Positions 1 to 4,572 of a stretch of DNA of 6,727 nt are shown piece by piece (position 1 is the first letter of the stretch; each line of letters starts with the position of its first letter). The DNA comes from Clostridiales bacterium (GTDB lineage: Bacteria; Bacillota; Sulfobacillia; UBA995; UBA9673). The notes beneath the pieces are model-generated. The model was not told where the DNA came from. It worked only from the letters and a program-made list of their open reading frames with translations, and searched no databases. A program made the translations under genes and the position numbers. Where the stretch lies: assembly GCA_003541445.1 (NCBI GenBank), contig DPMO01000240.1:1-6727 (forward strand), given 5' to 3'.

Positions 1-6
1 GCCACC

Positions 7-12
7 GGAGGG
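7..12 (+). promoter_or_regulatory. Ribosome binding site that decides the TTG start at 19
   Basis: GGAGGG lies directly against a TTG at 13 but 6 bases before the in-frame TTG at 19, which is a normal spacing. This favours initiation at 19 and a protein two residues shorter than the longest reading frame. Confidence 0.65.
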
Positions 13-18
13 TTGCCC

Positions 19-1002
19 TTGCCCCGCGTTCACCGTCTGCCCCTGCCCACGCCGTTCCCGGTCGGTCCGGTCAACGCCTATCTCTTGGTCGGGGACCCGC
101 TGACGGTCGTCGACCCGGGGCCCGTCTACCGGCCTGCCCGGGAGGCCTTGCTCGAGGGTCTCGGCCGCCTCGGCTTCAGGCCCCGCGACCTCGAGCGCAT
201 CCTTCTCACCCACCCCCACGTCGATCACTACGGCCTGGCCGGCGAGCTGGCCGCGGAGTCCGGGGCCGAGGTCGCCGCCGCCGCCGACGCGGCCGAACGG
301 CTGGGGGGCGCCGGGGTGCGCGGACTCGAGGGTGAGAGGGAGGCGATGGAGGAGCTTCTCGCCCGGTCGGGAGCTCCCGAGGGGTTCAGTAGGGCCCTCT
401 TCGAGTCGTGGTCCGGGGCCGACGTCTTCGCCGTTCCCGTGAAGGTCGACCTCCTGCTGGCCGAGGGGGATGTGATTAAGGGGGGAGGGGTGACCTGGCG
501 GGTCCTCCACACCCCCGGACACTCCCCGGCGTCCCTCTGCTTTCACGACGAGGCCGGCGGGAGGCTCCTGTCCGGCGACACGCTCCTTCCTCACATCTCG
601 AGCAACGCCCTCGTGGACTTCCGGCGGGCGGAGGACGGCAGGCCGACTTTTGTCCGGGAGCGGAGCCTCGAGGCTCTCATCGCGTCCCTGCGCCGGCTGG
701 CCGGCCTCGAGCTCCGCGAGGTCCTGCCGGGTCACGGTGAGCCCTTCGGCGGGCACCGGTCGGTCGTGGACGAGAGGCTGCGGCACCACGAGCGGCGCAA
801 GGAGGCCGTCGCCGACGTCCTGCGGGGCAGAGGCCCCTGTCCCGCCTTCCAGGTGGCCCTCGCGCTCTTCCCGGAGCAGCGGGAGCCGATGGGGCGGTTC
901 CTGGCGCTGTCCGAGGTCCTGGGGCACCTGGACCTCCTCGAGGCGGACGGGGTCGTGAGGCGGCTTGCGGATGGGGGCGTGGACCTGTACTCGCTGGCCT
1001 GA
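19..1002 (+). CDS. MBL-fold metallo-hydrolase with C-terminal winged-helix-like tail
   Basis: This is a 327-residue metallo-beta-lactamase-fold hydrolase, probably binding two metals and cytoplasmic (no signal peptide or membrane segment). All the usual metal ligands are visible: the HPHVDH motif gives H65, H67, D69 and H70, followed by H168 in HTPGH, D187 in SGD and H239 in PGHGE. The last 70 or so residues after the metal domain (ending HLDLLEADGVVRR) look like the small winged-helix tail of LACTB2-like family members. Two in-frame TTG codons lie at 13 and 19. I chose 19 because GGAGGG at 7-12 is then 6 bases away, whereas it would abut the TTG at 13. The SDR and enoyl-CoA hydratase genes follow, so a thioester or other acyl substrate is possible, but this is only inferred from context. 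The fold also covers glyoxalase II, lactonases and RNases, so the substrate is unknown. Confidence 0.9.
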   Translation: MPRVHRLPLPTPFPVGPVNAYLLVGDPLTVVDPGPVYRPAREALLEGLGRLGFRPRDLERILLTHPHVDHYGLAGELAAESGAEVAAAADAAERLGGAGVRGLEGEREAMEELLARSGAPEGFSRALFESWSGADVFAVPVKVDLLLAEGDVIKGGGVTWRVLHTPGHSPASLCFHDEAGGRLLSGDTLLPHISSNALVDFRRAEDGRPTFVRERSLEALIASLRRLAGLELREVLPGHGEPFGGHRSVVDERLRHHERRKEAVADVLRGRGPCPAFQVALALFPEQREPMGRFLALSEVLGHLDLLEADGVVRRLADGGVDLYSLA

Positions 1003-1017
1003 CGTGCGAGAGTGTAC

Positions 1018-1045
1018 GGGAGAAAGGAAGAGGAAGAGGAAAGGG
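1018..1045 (+). repeat. 28-base uninterrupted purine run in the SDR leader
   Basis: Every base from 1018 to 1045 is A or G, including two GGAAGA units and a near-copy GGAAAG. It lies in the 67-bp gap between the MBL gene and the SDR gene, upstream of the true ribosome binding site at 1058-1063. It contains several weak Shine-Dalgarno-like words. It could act as an unstructured ribosome standby site or form unusual duplex structure; no function is shown. Confidence 0.6.
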
Positions 1046-1069
1046 CGCAGGAAGTACGGAGGTGGGACA

Positions 1070-1828
1070 GTGGACCTAGGGATAAAGGACAGGGTGGCCG
1101 TCGTCACCGGCGGGGCCCGGGGAATCGGTAGAGCCATCGCCCTGGAGCTCGCCAGGGAGGGGGCCAAGGTCGGCCTCCTGGACATCTTCGAGGAGGGGAT
1201 GGCCAAGACCGCGGGCGACATCAGGGCCATGGGCGGGACGGCCCTCGAGGTCAAGGCCGACGTCGGGGATGCCGACCAGGTGAACGCTGCCTTCGAGCGG
1301 TTCGGCGCGGAACTCGGACCGGTGACCATCCTGGTCAACAGCGCTGCGGTGCTGGACAACATCTCCAAGATCGAACTCATGGACCCGGCGCGGTGGGAGA
1401 GGGACCTCAGGGTCAATCTCACCGGCATCTTCAACTGCGTCCGGGCCGCCCTGCCGTCCATGCAGAAGGAGATGTGGGGCCGAATCGTCAGCATCTCCTC
1501 GGTCGCCGGCGTCCTCGGCGGGTTCGGGCAGGCCGGGTACTCGGCCACCAAGGCCGGGCTGATAGGCCTGATGAAGACGGTGGCGATGGAGCAGGGGCGC
1601 TACAACATCACGGCCAATGTTGTCTATCCCGGCATCATCGCCACGGAGATGTTCCAGTTCATGCGTGAGGACATGAAGGACCGCATCAGAAAGCGCATCG
1701 TCTTCCGTAAGGAAGGTGAGCCGGAGGACGTGGCCTGGGCCGTGGCCTTCCTGTGCTCAGAGAAGGCCCGGTACATAACCGGGACCACCCTGGACCTGTC
1801 CGCCGGTATCACGCTGTTCACGTTCTAG
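1070..1828 (+). CDS. Short-chain dehydrogenase/reductase, probably NAD-dependent
   Basis: This is a 252-residue classical SDR oxidoreductase, the normal length for the family. The Rossmann motif TGGARGIG is at residues 13-20. D38 at the end of the second strand suggests a preference for NAD(H) over NADP(H). The catalytic set is complete: N116 in VNLTG, S144, Y157 and K161 in YSATK, then the PG motif at 187-188. The usual NNAG motif reads NSAA (90-93). The frame is open upstream to 965, but the GTG at 1070 has GGAGGT 6 bases before it and puts the Rossmann fold at the expected distance from the N terminus. The crotonase gene follows after 50 bp, so a 3-hydroxyacyl-CoA or alicyclic hydroxyacyl-CoA dehydrogenase is a reasonable inference. 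A FabG-type ketoacyl reductase is the main alternative. Confidence 0.92.
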   Translation: MDLGIKDRVAVVTGGARGIGRAIALELAREGAKVGLLDIFEEGMAKTAGDIRAMGGTALEVKADVGDADQVNAAFERFGAELGPVTILVNSAAVLDNISKIELMDPARWERDLRVNLTGIFNCVRAALPSMQKEMWGRIVSISSVAGVLGGFGQAGYSATKAGLIGLMKTVAMEQGRYNITANVVYPGIIATEMFQFMREDMKDRIRKRIVFRKEGEPEDVAWAVAFLCSEKARYITGTTLDLSAGITLFTF

Positions 1829-1878
1829 AGGCGCCGCCTTCACGCGGGGACGAGGCTTCACAGAAAGGAGGCCGGTCG

Positions 1879-2682
1879 GTGGGTAAGTACCAGTTCTTCA
1901 GTATCAAGGTCGAGGACGGCGTGGCTCTGGTGACGATGAGCCGGCCGCCGGTGAACGCCCTGAGCGCGGGCCTTCTCCAGGAACTCGGGGGTGTGCTCGA
2001 CGAGGTCGAGGGAGACCCGGAGGCCCGGGTTCTCGTCCTGGTGGCGGGTGAGGACGTCAGGACCAAATCCCGGAAGATGTTCTGCGGGGGGGCGGACATC
2101 TCCGAGTTCGGGTCGGCCTGGAGCTCCGGGGAGGCCCGGGAGTTCATCGGGCGCGGCCAGAGGCTCCTGACCCGCATCGAGAAGTTCCCGAAGGTGACCA
2201 TCGCCGCCCTGAACGGTTCGGCCTTCGGGGGCGGGACGGAACTGGCCATGTGCTTCCATCTGAGGGTCCTGGCCGAGGAGGCCGAACTCGGCCAGCCGGA
2301 GATAAAGCTGGGCATCATCCCCGGCTACGGAGGAACCCAACGCCTCCCCCGCCTGATGGGTCGGACCCCGGCGCTCTACCACATGCTTACCGGGGACCCG
2401 ATTCCGGCGGCGGAGGCCTTGAGGCACGGGCTGGTCAACTTCGTCGTCCCCCTCGACGAGGTCCTCCCCAAGGCCATGGAGCTCGCCAAGCGCCTGGCCC
2501 AGGGGCCGCCCGTGGCCCAACGGATGGTCCTCGAGGCCGTCCGCGAGGGCATGGACAGGCCCCTCGACGAGGGGCTCGAGGTGGAGCTCGAGAAGATGGT
2601 GGCCGTCACCAAGACGGAGGACGCCATCGAGGGGGCCATGGCCTTCATGCAGAAGAGACCGCCGAAGTTCAAGGGGAAGTAG
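1879..2682 (+). CDS. Enoyl-CoA hydratase/isomerase family protein (crotonase)
   Basis: This is a 267-residue crotonase-superfamily protein, close to the typical length of 255-265. It probably hydrates trans-2-enoyl-CoA to 3-hydroxyacyl-CoA in the cytoplasm. The first oxyanion-hole segment is CGGADI (residues 69-74). The second is SAFGGGTELAM, which carries E121, followed by GQPEI with E141. These two glutamates match E144 and E164 of rat mitochondrial enoyl-CoA hydratase, and GYGGTQRLPR follows as in true hydratases. About six extra, partly basic residues (EDVRTKSRK, 58-66) precede the oxyanion loop. GTG at 1879 is chosen because AGAAAGGAGG at 1862-1871, a near-perfect anti-16S match, lies 7 bases upstream. 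The frame is open further upstream but runs into the SDR gene. The neighbouring SDR could act on the product. Other crotonase activities (isomerase, hydrolase, ring cleavage) cannot be excluded. Confidence 0.93.
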   Translation: MGKYQFFSIKVEDGVALVTMSRPPVNALSAGLLQELGGVLDEVEGDPEARVLVLVAGEDVRTKSRKMFCGGADISEFGSAWSSGEAREFIGRGQRLLTRIEKFPKVTIAALNGSAFGGGTELAMCFHLRVLAEEAELGQPEIKLGIIPGYGGTQRLPRLMGRTPALYHMLTGDPIPAAEALRHGLVNFVVPLDEVLPKAMELAKRLAQGPPVAQRMVLEAVREGMDRPLDEGLEVELEKMVAVTKTEDAIEGAMAFMQKRPPKFKGK

Positions 2683-2695
2683 AAGGAGACGGACC

Positions 2696-3157
2696 ATGCA
2701 GGGGACGGGCGGCCCCGGGGCCGAGCCCCGGGGCCGCCGCCCGCTCGGAAGGGAAGGGGTGCTGCCGCTGCGCTACCGCTACCGACCTCCGGTCAGCCTC
2801 GGCGAGTTCGAGGAGATGCTCGGGCGGCTTCTCGACGAGATTCCCGATGTGCTCCTGGAAGGGCTCAACGGTGGGGTCATCATCGAGCCGCAGGGCAGGC
2901 CGTCGCGCGAGGCCCCCGGGATGCTGGTTCTCGGCGAGTACCACCATACCCCGCACCTCGGCCGGTTCATCGTCCTCTACTACGGGTCGTTCGTGCACAC
3001 GGCCGGGTCGAGCCGGAGGCGCTGGGAGGAGGAGATGAGGGCCACCCTGAGGCACGAGCTCCGGCACCACGTCGAGGACCGGGCCGGGCTCCGCGACCTC
3101 GAGCGCGAGGACAGGGAGGCGATCCGGCGCTACCTCGAGGGCTCGGACCGCGGCTAG
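2696..3157 (+). CDS. Small zincin-like metallopeptidase-family protein
   Basis: This 153-residue protein carries one HExxH zinc-protease motif, HELRHH (H120, E121, H124), late in the chain. It is preceded by a predicted strand, FIVLYYGSF (91-99), and followed by an acidic tail with DRAGLRDLE. The layout matches the short PF06262-type (Zincin_1, formerly DUF1025) proteins of about 110-140 residues, whose function is not established. The N-terminal F-E-E-M-L helix (38-42) also fits. There is no signal peptide or membrane segment. ATG 2696 has GGAG at 2685-2688, 7 bases away, and starts 13 bp after the crotonase stop, suggesting one transcript. An in-frame GTG at 2759 with its own GGAAGG would give 132 residues. 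It would also drop a low-complexity Gly/Pro/Arg leader encoded by a 14-bp hairpin. I cannot decide the start from sequence alone. Confidence 0.8.
   Translation: MQGTGGPGAEPRGRRPLGREGVLPLRYRYRPPVSLGEFEEMLGRLLDEIPDVLLEGLNGGVIIEPQGRPSREAPGMLVLGEYHHTPHLGRFIVLYYGSFVHTAGSSRRRWEEEMRATLRHELRHHVEDRAGLRDLEREDREAIRRYLEGSDRG
2708..2738 (+). repeat. Perfect 14-bp GC inverted repeat (hairpin, 3-base loop)
   Basis: GGCGGCCCCGGGGC at 2708-2721 is exactly complementary to 2725-2738, with CGA between them. Every pair in the stem is G-C. It begins 12 bases after the ATG at 2696 and ends 20 bases before the alternative GTG at 2759. No T tract follows, so it is not a standard intrinsic terminator. It could block read-through or translation, stabilise the upstream mRNA, or simply show that the coding region starts at 2759. 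Confidence 0.85.
2747..2752 (+). promoter_or_regulatory. Alternative ribosome binding site for a GTG start at 2759
   Basis: GGAAGG lies 6 bases before an in-frame GTG at 2759. Starting there gives a 132-residue zincin beginning MLPLRYRYRPP and leaves the 14-bp hairpin in the untranslated leader. It competes with the well-placed GGAG before ATG 2696. Confidence 0.4.
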
Positions 3158-3168
3158 GGGGCGGCGCG

Positions 3169-3203
3169 AGGCCCCGGGAGGGCCTGCGGAGGGATAACCT
3201 CCG
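3169..3203 (+). repeat. Two adjacent small hairpins in the zincin-ddl gap
   Basis: AGGCCC (3169-3174) pairs with GGGCCT (3180-3185) across CGGGA. One base later CGGAGG (3187-3192) pairs with CCTCCG (3198-3203) across GATAA. GGGCC at 3180-3184 can also pair with GGCCC at 3203-3207, which would break the first hairpin and the outer pair of the second. A T-rich stretch with four T's (3220-3223) follows some 16 bases later, too far for a classical terminator. This marks the boundary between the first four genes and ddl. Confidence 0.6.
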
Positions 3204-3258
3204 GCCCTGTTGAATAGGCTTTTCCCCAGGTCTCTGGAAGGCGGGTGGTGTCTTGTCC

Positions 3259-3263
3259 GGGAG
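3259..3263 (+). promoter_or_regulatory. Ribosome binding site favouring the ddl TTG start at 3271
   Basis: GGGAG is 7 bases before TTG 3271. For the longer alternative at TTG 3253, the nearest purine-rich word (GGAAGG, 3236-3241) is 11 bases away. The choice changes the protein by six residues. Confidence 0.5.
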
Positions 3264-3270
3264 AGGGAAG

Positions 3271-4413
3271 TTGCGCGTGGGAGTCATCTTCGGCGGCCGG
3301 TCAGGAGAGCATGAGGTCTCCCTCATGTCCGCCAAGTCGATCCTGCAGAACCTCGACCCGGACCGCTACGAGATCATCCCCATCGGTATCACGAAGGAAG
3401 GTCGCTGGGTCATCACGGCAGACCCCTTCCGCGCCCTCAAGGAGGGCCTGGATGCGTCCGGGCCTTCGTCGCGCCCCGTGGCCCTTCTCGGAGACCCGGG
3501 CGTCGAACCGAAGCTCGTCGAACTGCCGGGAGAGATGCCGGGTGAGTTGCCGGACGAGGCCCTCGGGAGAGGGTCGGCGCTCCCGGCCCTCGACGTCGTC
3601 TTCCCCGTCCTCCACGGCCCCTACGGCGAGGACGGCACCATCCAGGGCCTTCTCGAGCTGGCCGGCCTGCCCTACGTCGGGGCGGGAGTCCTCCCTTCGG
3701 CCTGCGCCATGGACAAGGGGATAATGAAGGACCTCTTCGTGAGGCACGGGCTCCCGGTGCTCGACTACGTGGTCTTCAAGCGGAAGGAGTGGCAGACGGA
3801 CCCTGAGGCCGTCATCGCCCGCATCACGTCGGCTCTGCCGTTCCCCGTCTTCATCAAGCCCTGCAACCTCGGGTCGAGTGTCGGCATAACCAAGGTCCAC
3901 CACCTGGGCGAGCTCGCCCCGGCCATCGAGGACGCCGCCCGCTATGACCGACGTCTCATCGCCGAGAGGGGGCTCGAGGGAGCTCGGGAGATAGAGTGCA
4001 GCGTCCTCGGCAACGATGAGCCGGAGGTCTCCGTCTGCGGCGAGATTCTTCCGTCACGGGAGTTCTACGACTACAACGCGAAATACGTCGACGGCACCTC
4101 AGGGCTCATCGTTCCGGCCGACATCCCGGAGGACGTGAGCGACAGGGTCCGTGACCTTGCCAGAAGGGCCTTCCTGGCCGTCGACGGCAACGGCATGGCC
4201 CGGGCGGACTTCCTCGTCAGCCGGGACGGGTCCGAGGTCTACATCAACGAGCTCAACACCATCCCCGGGTTCACGAAGATAAGCATGTACCCGAAGCTCT
4301 GGGAGGCCTCGGGTCTTCCCTACGCCAAGCTTCTCGACCGCCTCATCGAGCTCGCCCTCGAACGCCACGAGGACCGGAGCCGGAATCTCACTTCCTACGA
4401 GCCGCGCGGGTAG
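3271..4413 (+). CDS. ddl: D-alanine-D-alanine ligase
   Basis: This ATP-grasp enzyme joins two D-alanines to form the dipeptide for peptidoglycan precursors in the cytoplasm. With the TTG at 3271 it has 380 residues. In order, it shows GGRSGEHEVS near the N terminus, HGPYGEDGTIQG (115-126), the MDK lysine (147-149), KPCNLGSSVGI (196-206) and the omega-loop segment FYDYNAKY (265-272). D313 (ARADF), E327 and N329 (NELNTIPGF) are the expected magnesium ligands. The omega-loop tyrosine is typical of D-Ala:D-Ala enzymes rather than the VanA-type D-lactate ligases. TTG 3271 is preferred because GGGAG at 3259-3263 is 7 bases upstream and MRVGVIFGG matches normal family N termini. TTG 3253 would add six residues and has only GGAAGG 11 bases away. 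A three-unit LPGE-like repeat lies at residues 85-96. The gene stands apart from its neighbours by 95 and 159 bp. Confidence 0.96.
   Translation: MRVGVIFGGRSGEHEVSLMSAKSILQNLDPDRYEIIPIGITKEGRWVITADPFRALKEGLDASGPSSRPVALLGDPGVEPKLVELPGEMPGELPDEALGRGSALPALDVVFPVLHGPYGEDGTIQGLLELAGLPYVGAGVLPSACAMDKGIMKDLFVRHGLPVLDYVVFKRKEWQTDPEAVIARITSALPFPVFIKPCNLGSSVGITKVHHLGELAPAIEDAARYDRRLIAERGLEGAREIECSVLGNDEPEVSVCGEILPSREFYDYNAKYVDGTSGLIVPADIPEDVSDRVRDLARRAFLAVDGNGMARADFLVSRDGSEVYINELNTIPGFTKISMYPKLWEASGLPYAKLLDRLIELALERHEDRSRNLTSYEPRG
3523..3558 (+). repeat. Three tandem 12-base units inside ddl
   Basis: Three consecutive 12-base units with the consensus NTGCCGGRNGAG are translated as LPGE, MPGE and LPDE. 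They keep the reading frame and lie in the N-terminal domain before the HGPYGEDG motif, where ligase lengths differ between families. They probably arose by local duplication in a surface loop. Confidence 0.7.
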
Positions 4414-4453
4414 GCCGCACCCGGCCCCGCGTTGCAGGCATGCGACCGGGTGC
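4407..4453 (+). repeat. Competing inverted repeats across the ddl stop
   Basis: CGGGT (4407-4411) can pair with ACCCG (4419-4423) around the ddl stop codon. Alternatively, GCACCCGG (4417-4424) pairs exactly with CCGGGTGC (4446-4453). The two pairings exclude each other because they share ACCCG. No T tract follows. This could be a weak transcript-end or attenuation structure, or chance in GC-rich DNA. Confidence 0.45.
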
Positions 4454-4503
4454 AGGTGCGGCCCCCCGCGCAGGCACGCCTCCAGGTGCGGGCGCAGGCC
4501 GGC
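4435..4503 (+). repeat. Degenerate CAGG repeat phased by multiples of six bases
   Basis: Five related 9-base words begin with CAGG at 4435, 4453, 4471, 4483 and 4495. The spacings are 18, 18, 12 and 12 bases. Two copies (4453-4461 and 4483-4491) are the identical word CAGGTGCGG, and two others differ only as CAGGCATGC and CAGGCACGC. The repeat fills most of the leader between ddl and the amidohydrolase. The longer open frame through it reads as a QA/QV-rich peptide but has no ribosome binding site. Confidence 0.55.
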
Positions 4504-4559
4504 GGGCCGTCTGTGACCGGCTGGCGACCAGGCCTGCCGCGGGCCGAGGAGGCGCACGA

Positions 4560-4565
4560 GGAGGG
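4560..4565 (+). promoter_or_regulatory. Ribosome binding site deciding the amidohydrolase start
   Basis: GGAGGG lies 7 bases before ATG 4573. The longer frame from TTG 4432 has only C-rich sequence upstream and would add 47 residues of low-complexity peptide, so the short form is chosen. Confidence 0.8.
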
Positions 4566-4572
4566 CTTCTCA

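Noticed and set aside
1858..2697. 279-residue open frame on the - strand opposite the crotonase
   Set aside because: It is the same codon-aligned shadow effect in GC-rich DNA. The sense strand carries the complete crotonase signature.
2250..3038. 262-residue + strand frame spanning the end of the crotonase and start of the zincin
   Set aside because: It is a Gly/Arg/Pro-rich composition artefact in an alternate frame that overlaps two well-supported genes.
3210..3220. Possible promoter elements (TTGAAT, TAGGCT) in the T-richer patch before ddl
   Set aside because: The two words overlap at position 3215, so no -35/-10 spacing exists between them, and no partner hexamer lies about 17 bases from either.
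3180..3223. Rho-independent terminator after the zincin gene
   Set aside because: The T run is only four bases and lies about 16 bases beyond the better stem. The nearer stem (GCC/GGC with a bulge) is too weak.
4435..4503. CRISPR-like array in the phased CAGG repeat
   Set aside because: The repeats are only about nine bases, are imperfect, and are 12-18 bases apart without unique spacers of normal length. No cas gene is present.
4432..4572. N-terminal extension of the amidohydrolase from TTG 4432
   Set aside because: There is no ribosome binding site, the peptide is low-complexity and repeat-derived, and a well-spaced GGAGGG precedes ATG 4573.
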